A program made the translations under genes and the position numbers. The notes under the pieces are model-generated. The model was not told the DNA's origin and made no database searches. It saw only the letters and a program-made list of their open reading frames with translations. DNA of 64,000 bases, from assembly GCF_000153185.1 (NCBI RefSeq), contig NZ_CH724153.1, forward strand, positions 221,016 through 285,015, in the 5' to 3' direction. Of the stretch, positions 1 to 8,852 are shown one piece after another. Source of the DNA: Reinekea blandensis MED297 (lineage in GTDB: Bacteria > Pseudomonadota > Gammaproteobacteria > Pseudomonadales > Natronospirillaceae). Position 1 is the first letter of the stretch. Each line of letters begins with the position of its first letter.

Positions 1-27
1 GATACAGTCAAGGAACCCTGAACCGTT

Positions 28-1041
28 ATGAAACTCGCTTCATTAAAACACGCACGGGATGGCAAGCTGGTGGTGGTCAGCCGAGACCTGACACAGATGG
101 CGGATGCCAGTGACATTGCCCCGACTCTTCAGGCGGCGCTGGACGATTGGTCTGAAGTCGAACCGTTACTGCAAAAACGCTATGAGAAACTGAACGAAGG
201 TAAAATCAATGCCCGACCATTCACTGAAGCCGACTGTGCCTCGCCGTTACCGCGAGCCTTTCAGTGGGCGGACGGTTCGGCTTACATTAACCATGTTGAA
301 CTGGTGCGCAAAGCCCGTGGTGCCGAGGTTCCGGAATCGTTTTATCAGGACCCACTGATGTATCAGGGGGGCTCCGATACTTTCCTGGCGCCACACGACA
401 ATATCGAGTTTCCGCAAACAGAAGGCTGGGGCGTGGATTTCGAAGCCGAAGTGTGTGTCATTACCGATGACGTACCGATGGGGACACCGGCAGATAAAGC
501 CGGTGACCACATTAAACTGTTGGTCCTGGTCAATGATGTGTCGTTGCGTGGTTTGATTCCCGGTGAGTTGGCCAAAGGCTTTGGTTTTTTCCAATCCAAG
601 CCGTCCAGTGCCTTCAGCCCGGTCTGCGTCACCCCCGATGAGTTGGGGCCAGACTGGGCATCCAATAAGGTTCATCGGCCATTGGTGTCGCACCTCAATG
701 AGGAAAAATTCGGCGAGCCAAACGCCGGCGTAGACATGACGTTCGATTTTTCAGAGCTGGTGTCCCATGCCGCAAAAACGCGCAATCTGGGAGCCGGTGC
801 TATCATTGGGTCAGGGACGGTTTCAAACAAAGAGGATGGTCAGCCGGGACGTCCGGTTAAAGACGGCGGTTTAGGCTACTCCTGTATTGCGGAAATCCGC
901 ATGATTGAAACCATCAACGACGGGCGAGCGAGCACCCCATTTATGGATTTCGGTGATCGGATTCGCATTGAAATGTTTGATCGTGACGGTCAATCGATAT
1001 TCGGGCGGATTGACCAGACGGTGACCCAAAAAGAGGGCTGA
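28..1041 (+). CDS. fumarylacetoacetate hydrolase family protein (fumarylacetoacetase)
   Basis: A 337-residue FAH-fold enzyme that should cleave fumarylacetoacetate to fumarate and acetoacetate, the last step of tyrosine/homogentisate breakdown in the cytoplasm. The FAH core follows an N-terminal region of about 100 residues. The segment GWGVDFEAEVCVITDDVP carries the acidic metal-ligand pattern (E-x-E, then D) of the family, and VNDVSLRG and the glycine-rich GAIIGSGTVSN stretch are also typical. The next gene starts 2 bases after its stop and is the isomerase for the preceding step, which supports this substrate over other FAH-fold hydrolases. An hmgA homologue would be expected upstream, outside the window. 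An AAGGA motif lies rather far upstream of the ATG. Confidence 0.9.
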   Translation: MKLASLKHARDGKLVVVSRDLTQMADASDIAPTLQAALDDWSEVEPLLQKRYEKLNEGKINARPFTEADCASPLPRAFQWADGSAYINHVELVRKARGAEVPESFYQDPLMYQGGSDTFLAPHDNIEFPQTEGWGVDFEAEVCVITDDVPMGTPADKAGDHIKLLVLVNDVSLRGLIPGELAKGFGFFQSKPSSAFSPVCVTPDELGPDWASNKVHRPLVSHLNEEKFGEPNAGVDMTFDFSELVSHAAKTRNLGAGAIIGSGTVSNKEDGQPGRPVKDGGLGYSCIAEIRMIETINDGRASTPFMDFGDRIRIEMFDRDGQSIFGRIDQTVTQKEG

Positions 1042-1043
1042 GC

Positions 1044-1688
1044 ATGAAGCTCTACACGTATTTTCGATCCTCGGCAGCGTTTCGGGTTCGCATTGCGCTG
1101 AACCTGAAAGACATTCGTTATCAGAGTGTTTATGTCAACCTGAAACCAGGACAGGATGAACAGTATCAGGAAGAATATCGGCACCTGAACCCAGAAGCCC
1201 GGGTGCCTTTTCTGGTTGATAATGATGTTCATCTTTCCCAAAGTACCGCCATTCTGGAATATCTGGAAGAGCAGTACCCCAACCCCCATTTACTTCCCGG
1301 AACGGTGAAAGCCCGGGCGACGGTGCGCCAAATTGTTAACCTCATTGCCTGTGATATTCATCCATTGAACAACCTCAGTGTTCTGGAAAAACTTAAGCAG
1401 AACTTTTCCGCCAGCCAAGAGGCCTGTGATGTTTGGTATCGGGATTGGGTTGAACGTGGCTTCGCGCCGCTGGAAGCTTTGTTGGCGCAACATGCGGGTA
1501 CCTTTTGCTTTGGTGATGAAGTCACCATGGCCGACCTGTATCTGATTCCTCAGGTCTGGAACGCACATCGCTTCTCCGTCAACATGGGGCCGTTTCCGAC
1601 TATAAGCCGGATATATCGTCATTGTTTGACTCTGCCGGCTTTTGAGGCCGCAATGCCCGAACGCCAGGATGACAATCCTAACCGCTGA
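1044..1688 (+). CDS. maiA: maleylacetoacetate isomerase (zeta-class GST)
   Basis: A 214-residue zeta-class glutathione transferase converting maleylacetoacetate to fumarylacetoacetate with glutathione. The N-terminal thioredoxin-like domain starts with YFRSSAAFRVRIAL, the zeta active-site loop (SS-x-x-x-RVRIAL). The Cys found in eukaryotic enzymes is Ala here; Ser is retained. RVPFLVDNDVHLSQSTAILEYLEE is the cis-Pro/glutathione-binding segment, followed by an all-helical C-terminal domain with the conserved MADLYLIPQVWNA. It forms an operon with the FAH gene just upstream, so the two successive steps are co-transcribed. Confidence 0.93.
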   Translation: MKLYTYFRSSAAFRVRIALNLKDIRYQSVYVNLKPGQDEQYQEEYRHLNPEARVPFLVDNDVHLSQSTAILEYLEEQYPNPHLLPGTVKARATVRQIVNLIACDIHPLNNLSVLEKLKQNFSASQEACDVWYRDWVERGFAPLEALLAQHAGTFCFGDEVTMADLYLIPQVWNAHRFSVNMGPFPTISRIYRHCLTLPAFEAAMPERQDDNPNR

Positions 1689-1807
1689 TTGTTGTTGCTC
1701 CGTTTCACTGGCGATTTTTTGAGTTCGATTGTGAAATGTCGACCCCTTCATAGACCGTTTCCTTCGCTGTGTTAAGCTACGACGACCATTTAGAACGGAA
1801 GTGCACA

Positions 1808-3376
1808 GTGATTCGGGTAGGAACAGCGGGATTGATGGCTTTGGGTGTGTTGCTGAGTGGCTGTGAGCTGAGCAACGAGTTTGCACCTCTCGACACAAAA
1901 GACAGTCAACAACAGCCATCAATGCCACAGGCGTTGACGGGCGACTGGTACTCAGACAGCCTGGAACTGAGCTGGCAAGACGCCTCTGAAGAGGAGAACT
2001 TCTTCGAGTTACGTTGGCGGTCAGATCTTGAAAGCTGGAGCGTACCGGTCTTTACAGCCGCAAACACAGAGCATCTATCGGTCACATCCATTCCGGCGGG
2101 CAATCACTTGACTGTTCAGCTTCGCGCCGGAAACAGCCATGGCGAATCCAGTTGGCTAAGTTGGGATACCCCCATTCCTGAATCATTCGGGTCGAATGAC
2201 GGAGATAATGGTAGTGACCCGAATGACGGGTCTGTAAATGTACCGGATCGCCCTCAGTTTTCGACCGTTCCGGGAGAACCTGTTTATCATGCGATAACGG
2301 TGTCCGGTGAACAAGGCGCCCAGCTTTATATGGGTCGGAACGATGGTGTCGGTATCGACCTTGTCGTGGTTTCGGAAGGCTATACCGAGGCACAGTTAGA
2401 GCAGTTTGTGCAGGACGCTCAACTTCGCGTCGATCAGGCATTTGATTACCATCCGTTGCGAACCCATTTGCCGGCCTGGAATATTCATATTCTGAGCCTT
2501 GCCAGTGCTGAGTCTGGAGCGGACCATGCCACCGCTCAGGGCGAACTTGTCGATACTCGTTTTGGCGCTAACTTCTGGTGTGGTGGTACCGAACGATTGT
2601 TATGCGTTGATGCCAATTCCGTTTTCCGGGAAGTCGCCAACTATGTGCCACAGTACGATGAAATTTTGGTGCTGGTGAACAGCGAGAAGTATGGTGGGGC
2701 TGGGTATGGCTCTGGTATTGCCACTGCGTCTTTGGCTTCAGCAGTGGTCAACCTAATCCGACACGAAATCGGACACAGCTTTGCGCATTTAGCCGATGAA
2801 TATACCTACGGCGGTTCGTCACCACCTTCATCAGAGCCAGCCGCGGCTAACGTGACCTTAAACAATGATCCATTCACGATCAAATGGAATCATTGGATTG
2901 AAGATCCGAGTCAGGTGGTTTTGAACCAAGGTGACCAGGTTGGTGTATGGGAAGGTGGCAGCTATGTCAGTACGGGTGTTTATCGACCTTTAGAAACATC
3001 AATCATGAGACAACTTGGACAGCCATTTGGACCCGTGAATGCCGAAGGGTGGGCCAGTGCGGTTTATGATGCTGTTGATCCGGTACTTACTTATCATCCG
3101 CAAGAAACCAACCTTTCGATGTCATTGGGACAGTCGATGTGGTTTGCCTTGAACCCGCTTTATGATGAAACCAACCTGAGCGTGACATGGTTTGTTGATG
3201 GGGAGCCTCAAACGGTTGCCGCCGATGATCCGTTATATTTTCTGTTCACGGCAAGTGCCGCTGGAACGGCTGAGGTGTCAGCTATCATTACCGACCAGTC
3301 TGGTGTAATACGCAAAGACCTGACGACAAGAGCTCGTCAGGAGTTGAACTGGCAGTTGATGGTCAGCGAGGAGTAA
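1808..3376 (+). CDS. M64-family (IgA-peptidase-like) zinc metallopeptidase, lipoprotein
   Basis: About 522 residues from the GTG at 1808. I prefer this start to the ATG at 1769 because GGAAG lies 6 bases upstream and it places a lipoprotein signal at the N-terminus: hydrophobic stretch, then lipobox LLSGC with the modified Cys about residue 19. A fibronectin-III-like segment with ELSWQDASEEENFFELRWR follows, then a linker rich in D/N/G, then the peptidase domain. HEIGHSFAHLADEY (His about 319) is the zinc-binding HExxH and downstream DEY of peptidase family M64. A C-terminal Ig-like domain ends the protein. It is probably an outer-membrane-anchored or surface protease; the substrate is unknown. 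The next small exported protein starts 2 bases after it. Confidence 0.85.
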   Translation: MIRVGTAGLMALGVLLSGCELSNEFAPLDTKDSQQQPSMPQALTGDWYSDSLELSWQDASEEENFFELRWRSDLESWSVPVFTAANTEHLSVTSIPAGNHLTVQLRAGNSHGESSWLSWDTPIPESFGSNDGDNGSDPNDGSVNVPDRPQFSTVPGEPVYHAITVSGEQGAQLYMGRNDGVGIDLVVVSEGYTEAQLEQFVQDAQLRVDQAFDYHPLRTHLPAWNIHILSLASAESGADHATAQGELVDTRFGANFWCGGTERLLCVDANSVFREVANYVPQYDEILVLVNSEKYGGAGYGSGIATASLASAVVNLIRHEIGHSFAHLADEYTYGGSSPPSSEPAAANVTLNNDPFTIKWNHWIEDPSQVVLNQGDQVGVWEGGSYVSTGVYRPLETSIMRQLGQPFGPVNAEGWASAVYDAVDPVLTYHPQETNLSMSLGQSMWFALNPLYDETNLSVTWFVDGEPQTVAADDPLYFLFTASAAGTAEVSAIITDQSGVIRKDLTTRARQELNWQLMVSEE

Positions 3377-3378
3377 CG

Positions 3379-3813
3379 ATGAAACGTCTACTGGTTACCG
3401 CAATGATTTGCTTGTCAGCGTTTTCGCAAGCTGACACATTAATTTTGGAAGTGGAAGTGATCGACGGAAAACACCAACTGAAACGTGAATGGACAGTGGA
3501 ACAGACATTTCCAATGATGGTGCGTGAACCCACAAAAGACATGCTTGCCGTACATTTTTGGCAGGGGGCGGATCAGATTGAAACCGTTTTCGTCCGTTCG
3601 CCAGACGTGATTCGCTCACCACTAAACCCGGATGGTTTAGAAGTTGAGCATCAGATTATGCAAGTACAGTCCGGTATCTATCATATTCGGGTTCCGGTTC
3701 TATCCGGGTATACCGATATCTCCATTACACCCGTGCAATCGGCCAATGATCAGCGCACAACACTGAAAGGCGCATCCACTCCTGAAACGCTTTTGCACAT
3801 TCCTCTCCAATGA
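3379..3813 (+). CDS. small exported protein of unknown function, partner of M64 peptidase
   Basis: 144 residues. The first 18 form a Sec signal peptide (MKRLLVTAMICLSAFSQA, cleavage likely after SQA). The mature part is rich in beta-strand-like alternation (TLILEVEVIDGKHQLKREW..., IYHIRVPVLSGYTDISI) and has no cysteines, so it may be a small periplasmic beta-sandwich. I recognise no family. It directly follows the M64 peptidase with a 2-base gap, so the two are almost certainly co-transcribed, and an accessory, chaperone or inhibitor role is a guess. It ends shortly before the convergent patatin gene. Confidence 0.7.
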   Translation: MKRLLVTAMICLSAFSQADTLILEVEVIDGKHQLKREWTVEQTFPMMVREPTKDMLAVHFWQGADQIETVFVRSPDVIRSPLNPDGLEVEHQIMQVQSGIYHIRVPVLSGYTDISITPVQSANDQRTTLKGASTPETLLHIPLQ

Positions 3814-3829
3814 GTAGCCGCATCAAAGG

Positions 3830-5095
3830 TTAGCGTTCAGGCTCCGTAACCGCACCAACCTTATCCAGATACTGTTCAAGAATGGCTAGGCGCGGGTAAA
3901 GCTTACGGAGCGCCTTTTCTGCCAGCTTCAGCGCTGTCGTTGGTTTGAAGTGCAAAATCAGTTCCAGATAAAAGTAGGGGTTACGTTTCCGGATTTTATT
4001 GTCAAACACTTCGGCCAGGAAGGTATCCAGTAAATCCGAAGAACGGGCACTGTCATCCAGTTGTTTTTCGTCGATTAACGCATCCACGGCGTCATTGATC
4101 TCTCCGACTTTTGCCAGAATGGCATCGTTCAGCGTTTCATAGGTGTACTGTTTGATTCGTGGAATGTCCAGAAGTGTCGCGCAGATTTCCATCGACTTCA
4201 GCCGATGCCGCCTGTCGTGTTGCATAGTGTCAGGGCATAGTGCGGAGTCAACGGTCAGATCCCAGTCAGATTCGGCAGCATCGTCTGGCTCAATGAAATA
4301 GTTGTAGCCAACCAGTCGACCAAAGGCATGCATGGCATCGAGATAACCGAGTTGCCAGAAATCGCGGATGAAGTCCGGATCGAAATCGAAGGCGTTGCCC
4401 ATGTCGATCGAGTTCTTGATGTAAACCGTTTGAGTGCCTTCGGTTCTTGGCCGTCGGTTTAAGCCAATGCCGGAAATATCCACCAGGATGATTTTCCGAT
4501 AGCCCCGATGTTTGGCCATCGTAAAGGGCACGTTATCAAACAGACCGCCATCTACGTACTTTTTGCCATCAATCATCGGGTTTTCAAACCCGGGAAAGGC
4601 GGCACTGGCCATCACATAGTTAATCAACTGACCGGGCGCCATCTGCTCAATAAAAACCTGCCGGGGTTTGAAGTCGGAGATATTAACGGTGGTGACACCG
4701 AAGTCGTATTGATTTTCCCGGATAATGTCCTCATCGAGTGTGGACTCCAGCGATTCACGCATCGGGCTGGTATCCAGCCCGCGTCTTTCCACGATGTTCC
4801 GGTATACTCCCTGCCAGTAGCTTAAGCTGTGTTCTCGGATACTGTTCTCATCCGCCAGCGCTTCATCTTTGTTCAGACGGATCAGTTTCGAGAGGTTCAT
4901 CGACCGAGCGATTTCAATAAGCTCGTCTTCCGCACCCTGAGCCAGGTATGCGCTGATTACGGCGCCAATCGAGTTACCGATAAATGCATTAACGGGGATA
5001 TTGAGTTCTTTCAGGGCCTGCCAGACGCCAATGTGATAAACACCTTTGGCGCCGCCGCCGCCGAGTACCAGGCAATAGGGTTGTTCTGCTGACAT
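3830..5095 (-). CDS. patatin-like phospholipase family protein
   Basis: 421 residues with a complete patatin Ser-Asp dyad. The oxyanion glycine loop GGGGAKG is at about residues 12-18, the nucleophile elbow GNSIG has Ser42, and the catalytic Asp is Asp182 in the DGG motif (KKYVDGGLFDNVPF). MASAAFPGFENP precedes the DGG as usual. The N-terminal half is the lipase domain; the C-terminal 200 residues are helical and not recognised. There is no signal peptide, so it probably hydrolyses membrane phospholipids or acyl esters from the cytoplasmic side. It stands alone, convergent with the upstream pair. Confidence 0.9.
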   Translation of the reverse strand: MSAEQPYCLVLGGGGAKGVYHIGVWQALKELNIPVNAFIGNSIGAVISAYLAQGAEDELIEIARSMNLSKLIRLNKDEALADENSIREHSLSYWQGVYRNIVERRGLDTSPMRESLESTLDEDIIRENQYDFGVTTVNISDFKPRQVFIEQMAPGQLINYVMASAAFPGFENPMIDGKKYVDGGLFDNVPFTMAKHRGYRKIILVDISGIGLNRRPRTEGTQTVYIKNSIDMGNAFDFDPDFIRDFWQLGYLDAMHAFGRLVGYNYFIEPDDAAESDWDLTVDSALCPDTMQHDRRHRLKSMEICATLLDIPRIKQYTYETLNDAILAKVGEINDAVDALIDEKQLDDSARSSDLLDTFLAEVFDNKIRKRNPYFYLELILHFKPTTALKLAEKALRKLYPRLAILEQYLDKVGAVTEPER

Positions 5096-5188
5096 ACGGT
5101 TGTCTGTCCTTGAACCGAGGAATAACTATCCGATAGTTTACCTCAATCCAGAACAGACAACAGGCCTAATCAATAAGTCCTCCGCCTG

Positions 5189-6664
5189 TCAGGCTCGACC
5201 TTTTTGATCCAGCAGGTCAGACAGTTGATGGATAACGCCCTTGCTGGCTTCCTCGGCATCGGCGACATGCTGCAGTAAGCCGTCCATGACGGTATCGTCT
5301 TCCATCCAGTTCTGGCCTGCGTAACTCAACGCAACATGGATATTGCTGTGGACGGCCTCATGGTACTTTTCAAGGCCACTGAACGCTGGCAGGTGGCTGA
5401 ACTGAGACTTGCCATCGCCTTCGTAATACCAATGGCCGAGTCGGCAGTTAAAGTGATCGACCTTAACGGCCTCCGCTTCGGGTCCTTTGTTTTCTTTCTC
5501 AAGTCCGATGTAGGCATTTTGCATGTACACAATGTGGTCCAGCTTGACCAAGGTTGTGAATGTGCGGTCTTTAGCGTTACCGGCTTTTTCGATTGTGCTT
5601 TGAGATGCATCCGCCACAGAGGCAAAGTTTTCATAAAAAGATTCAACTTTGCTATTGATTGCGTTCGTTGCCTCACCCACCGTCTGCGTCTGTTCGACCA
5701 TATCGTGGATGTTGATCTGGATGCTTCGGATGACCTCATCGATTTCGGCGGTCGACGATCGGGTGCGATCCGCGAGGCTTCGGACTTCGTCAGCAACCAC
5801 CGCAAAGCCCCGGCCAACGTCTCCCGCTCGGGCGGCTTCGATGGCGGCATTGAGCGCCAGCAGGTTGGTTTGTTCAGCAATATCCGTAATCAGTTTAACG
5901 GTCTCGCCGATGCGTTTGCTTTCAGTTTCGAGGTTCTGAGCGACCTTGGACATGTTCTCCATGCGAGCATTGGTATCGGTGAGCGATTGACGGATTTCGG
6001 CAACGGCATCCCGGCTTTCATGGGCACCGTCGCGACTGGTTTGTGCGATACTGACGACGTCGTCCATGGAGTCTGACAGCGTACTGAGCTCTGCCTGATT
6101 GTTTTTCAGGTTGTTCAACAGGTTGGATGTGTTCAGATGGTGAAGTTCGCTGAGCAATCGGTTTTTGCGGGCGTATTGGTCAGCGGTTTCCATGGCATCA
6201 ATGGCGGTGTTGACTTTACTCATCATGCCGGCAAATTCCCCCGGCATTCCCTGCACAATGCCTTTGCGATGAAACTTTCGCTGACTGGCATTCTGGAAGC
6301 TGTTGCCCAGTTCTTTAAAGTTGGTCTCGACGATGTCGAGAAAGTCATTGAGTGCCCAGGCAATGTGGCCGACTTCGCCGAGTCCTTTGGTGTTAGTAAC
6401 ACGCACCCGGGTGTGGCCTGCGGTTGCTTCTACCAAGGTGGCCCGGATTGTTTCCAGTGCTTTCAATGCGGGCCGATGATCCAGGTAAGAAAATACGGCG
6501 AAACCGATCGCGATGATCGGGTTCATAACATAAATCAGCCGGAATCCTCGATCCATAATGGCGGTGACCGAGAGAATCAGCGTCAGACTGATAAAGACCG
6601 CGCATAATATAAAGAACTTATGCGACAACAGAGGGATGCGTTTGCTGATGTGATTCGACGTCAT
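5189..6664 (-). CDS. methyl-accepting chemotaxis protein with C-terminal CZB zinc domain (CetA-like partner of a PAS protein)
   Basis: About 491 residues from the ATG at 6664, which has AAGGAG upstream and begins 1 base past the stop of the PAS gene; the longer reading frame from 6733 would overlap that gene. Two adjacent transmembrane segments ([20 protein letters not shown] and [19 protein letters not shown]) have almost no periplasmic loop. A HAMP-like region and the cytoplasmic signalling hairpin follow, with the conserved tip [20 protein letters not shown]...[12 protein letters not shown]. The C-terminus is a CZB domain ([15 protein letters not shown], later HEAVH), which binds zinc through Cys and His. 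With no external sensor domain, it likely takes its input from the PAS protein encoded just upstream. Confidence 0.9.
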   Translation of the reverse strand: MTSNHISKRIPLLSHKFFILCAVFISLTLILSVTAIMDRGFRLIYVMNPIIAIGFAVFSYLDHRPALKALETIRATLVEATAGHTRVRVTNTKGLGEVGHIAWALNDFLDIVETNFKELGNSFQNASQRKFHRKGIVQGMPGEFAGMMSKVNTAIDAMETADQYARKNRLLSELHHLNTSNLLNNLKNNQAELSTLSDSMDDVVSIAQTSRDGAHESRDAVAEIRQSLTDTNARMENMSKVAQNLETESKRIGETVKLITDIAEQTNLLALNAAIEAARAGDVGRGFAVVADEVRSLADRTRSSTAEIDEVIRSIQINIHDMVEQTQTVGEATNAINSKVESFYENFASVADASQSTIEKAGNAKDRTFTTLVKLDHIVYMQNAYIGLEKENKGPEAEAVKVDHFNCRLGHWYYEGDGKSQFSHLPAFSGLEKYHEAVHSNIHVALSYAGQNWMEDDTVMDGLLQHVADAEEASKGVIHQLSDLLDQKGRA

Positions 6665-6665
6665 A

Positions 6666-7211
6666 TCAGGCAAGCTCCTTTGGCTGATGATCATGATAGA
6701 GATTGAGAATGAATTCTTCGTAGCTGATGCCATGCTCTTTCGCCAGGTGATCCATCAACCAGGACCAGGACTGTTCAGGAGCACTACTGCGTGAGGCCGA
6801 GCTTTCAATCTCATTCATTGATTGGTAAATCGCTTTTAACGTGTTAACGGCTTCTTTGGGCGCCGTGCGACGCACGGAGTAGTACCCCTGAACCTTGCCG
6901 TCTTCATAGTCGGGTGTGATGTTGGCAAACACCCAGTAATAGTTCCCTGAGCCGGTCAGGTTTTGGATAAAGCCGAAAAACTCCTGTTGAGCTTGCAGCG
7001 CTTTCCAGAGGCCATAAAAGACCCCCCTAGGCATATGGGGGTGACGGATGATGGCATGGGGTTGGCCCATCAGAATCGGTTCGCTCAGGTCGGCAACGCG
7101 CATAAACGTACGGTTGGCGTAGGTGATGCGACCCTTGACGTCCGTTTTGGTGATGATCATCTCATCGGGTGAGAACTCAACTTGCTTTGGATTGCTTGCC
7201 AATTGAATCAT
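6666..7211 (-). CDS. PAS-domain protein, Aer/CetB-like energy-taxis sensor
   Basis: About 181 residues from the ATG at 7211, preferred because AGG lies about 8 bases upstream; the ATG at 7232 has no ribosome-binding site. The N-terminal 130 residues form an Aer-type PAS domain, which usually holds FAD. Typical strings are [42 protein letters not shown] and [13 protein letters not shown]. The C-terminal tail ([12 protein letters not shown]) is a short helical region also seen in stand-alone PAS proteins next to chemoreceptors. The following gene is a chemoreceptor lacking a sensor domain, so the two probably make a bipartite redox/energy-taxis receptor. An FNR-like box lies upstream. Confidence 0.85.
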   Translation of the reverse strand: MIQLASNPKQVEFSPDEMIITKTDVKGRITYANRTFMRVADLSEPILMGQPHAIIRHPHMPRGVFYGLWKALQAQQEFFGFIQNLTGSGNYYWVFANITPDYEDGKVQGYYSVRRTAPKEAVNTLKAIYQSMNEIESSASRSSAPEQSWSWLMDHLAKEHGISYEEFILNLYHDHQPKELA

Positions 7212-7629
7212 AGAAGAACCTGGCGCTCTCATTTAGGGTGATTTAAGAAAGGTTATCGACCGAGAATAGGACATATTTAGCAGGGTAAACTTCAAAAAAC
7301 GCGATCGATCAATGGTCAAATCATTGATTCATCTCAATTGGGTCAAAAAAAGCTTTTTTCCAAATATCATGGTTAAAAACTAAGGGTTGTTACCGGGTTT
7401 CTGGTTGTGTGAGTTGATCGGTCTGGCTTTTGGCTTGAATACGGGGTTAGTGTGATCTTTGTGATGGATTTAGATCATGTTTTATCGGATATTGCGTCAG
7501 CCTGGAAAACACATATGAGTTATCGAAAGCGGAGTAGGTGTTAATATCGCGACCCAGTGTTCCAAACCATAGGGTGGTAAGCCGACGTTATTTAGCGTTT
7601 TTTAGGAACGGTACAGATGGGGAGCCCAA
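7212..7629. other. AT-rich intergenic region between divergent genes
   Basis: About 420 bases without a convincing gene. It holds the upstream region of the PAS/MCP pair (minus), including the FNR-like box, and that of the SF0329-like gene (plus). A perfect AT-rich palindrome, AAAAAAGCTTTTTT, lies near 7347-7360. I see no tRNA or terminator with a U-tract. Confidence 0.6.
7324..7337 (-). promoter_or_regulatory. FNR/Anr-like binding site upstream of the PAS/MCP pair
   Basis: Read on the minus strand, the site is TTGAG ATGA ATCAA, 9 of 10 matches to the FNR/Anr consensus TTGAT-N4-ATCAA. It lies about 119 bases upstream of the PAS-gene ATG. A candidate -10 hexamer (TAAATA, around 7273-7279) would put the site near -64, a class-I position. 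Aerotaxis receptors in pseudomonads are known to be controlled by Anr, which fits. One isolated match in an AT-rich region is not proof. Confidence 0.45.
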
Positions 7630-8124
7630 ATGCAGTGGTCGAAGTTGAAAAAAAGGGTTGAAGAAAACTTCGCGGATTCTATAAAAAACCGCGTTGAAAT
7701 CTTCACTACGGCCTACAGAAGGCAAGATGACATCTCTCGAAGCTGGATGGTCATTGACGGCAAGCAAGAAGTCAGTTTCACCGATTGCGACTCCTGGAGG
7801 AACCTGGGAGCCTATTTTCATGAGCTGACACCGACCGTCTGTTTGAAACATAAAAAAATTGAAGAGTCGGAACGTCAACATAATAGGCTGTTTGAGCCCG
7901 GAGAGTTCAGTAGCCTTGATTTTAAAATTATGGCGTTTGAGTCTCTGAATCTTTCTGCCCAAGACTGTTTGTCTTCACCACACCCGGTGCTCAGGAGCCT
8001 TGGTGTGCTACACCGAAAAACAGGCAAGTCTAAGGTCAAGGCAATGCGCGATGATGCACATCCTTTAGTCGCCTTTCTTGCTGAGTTCAGGTGGCGAGCC
8101 GAGTCGAGAGGCAATGCTTCATAG
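7630..8124 (+). CDS. SF0329-like family protein of unknown function
   Basis: 164 residues, soluble, no signal peptide. The start MQWSKLKKRVEENFADSIKNRVEIFTTAYR, the middle SWMVIDGKQEVSFTD and the end HPVLRSLGVLHRKTGK...HPLVAFLAEFR match my memory of the SF0329 family: a W-S-K-L-K-K start, then ASxNPxxRxxGMLDxRxGKRRL, then HPLxxxxxxxR. Function is not established. It is a lone gene between a chemotaxis pair and acetyltransferases, in a region with accessory character. A GGGAG motif precedes the ATG. The family name is from memory, not from a search. Confidence 0.65.
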   Translation: MQWSKLKKRVEENFADSIKNRVEIFTTAYRRQDDISRSWMVIDGKQEVSFTDCDSWRNLGAYFHELTPTVCLKHKKIEESERQHNRLFEPGEFSSLDFKIMAFESLNLSAQDCLSSPHPVLRSLGVLHRKTGKSKVKAMRDDAHPLVAFLAEFRWRAESRGNAS

Positions 8125-8195
8125 CTTATGCTGATAAAACATCGCTGATGGTAAGCGGTAATCTATTAAATTATTTCTGCACAGTTGGAGGTTAG

Positions 8196-8759
8196 ATGAG
8201 CAGTTCCGAAATATTTAAAAGGCTCAAGGCTGGGCAACCTGTGGCTATGGACGATCCCGAGTATCATCAAATAGGGGCGTCGGTTAAGCAAACGCACGCT
8301 CTGCTGCAGAAGCTGAATGCCTCCGAAAATGCCGACGAAGTTCGGCGTTGGTTGTCTGAGATCGTGGGTACGGAGGTTGACCGTAGTACGACCGTCTTTC
8401 CTCCGTTTCATACGAACTTCGGAAAATTCACTCGGTTGGGCCGCAATGTTTTCATTAATCATGCGTGCTCATTTTTGGATCTGGGTGGAATCACTGTAGA
8501 AGACGATGTGATGATTGGTCCCAGGGTTAACATCACCTCAGAAACGCATCCGGTTCAGGTCAGCCGTCGCAGAACGTTGGTACCCGGAGCCGTGCTGATT
8601 AAACGTGGTGCCTGGATTGGCGTTGGCGCTACCATCATGCCGGGAGTTACCGTCGGTGAAAATGCCGTGGTCGCCGCCGGTGCGGTGGTTACCGCAGATG
8701 TTTCAGCGAATACCGTCGTTGGTGGCGTGCCAGCAAAAGTGATTAAGCACCTCGAATAG
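8196..8759 (+). CDS. hexapeptide-repeat acyltransferase (maltose/galactoside O-acetyltransferase type)
   Basis: 187 residues. The first 60 or so match the Mac-type N-terminal helical domain (SEIFKRLKAGQPVAMDDPEYHQI). The rest is a left-handed beta-helix with hexapeptide repeats such as GRNVFINHACSFLDLGGITVEDDVMIGPRVNI. TSETHPV contains the conserved active-site His used in acetyl transfer from acetyl-CoA, and the end is VVGGVPAKVIKHL. GGAGG lies 5 bases before the ATG. The acceptor sugar cannot be told from sequence. It stands alone between small genes. Confidence 0.88.
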   Translation: MSSSEIFKRLKAGQPVAMDDPEYHQIGASVKQTHALLQKLNASENADEVRRWLSEIVGTEVDRSTTVFPPFHTNFGKFTRLGRNVFINHACSFLDLGGITVEDDVMIGPRVNITSETHPVQVSRRRTLVPGAVLIKRGAWIGVGATIMPGVTVGENAVVAAGAVVTADVSANTVVGGVPAKVIKHLE

Positions 8760-8852
8760 GCGCGTCCATCGCTCACCACTTGGTCTAAGAGACATGGGGA
8801 ATCCGCCGATTTTGCACCACGATGCCGGAAGCAATTGCCAGATTAAAAAGTC

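Noticed and set aside
5336-6076. Long plus-strand frames opposite the chemoreceptor
   Set aside because: Antisense shadows of a clearly coding gene.
7347-7360. AAAAAAGCTTTTTT palindrome as a terminator
   Set aside because: No GC stem and no gene ending nearby; it lies in a divergent promoter region.
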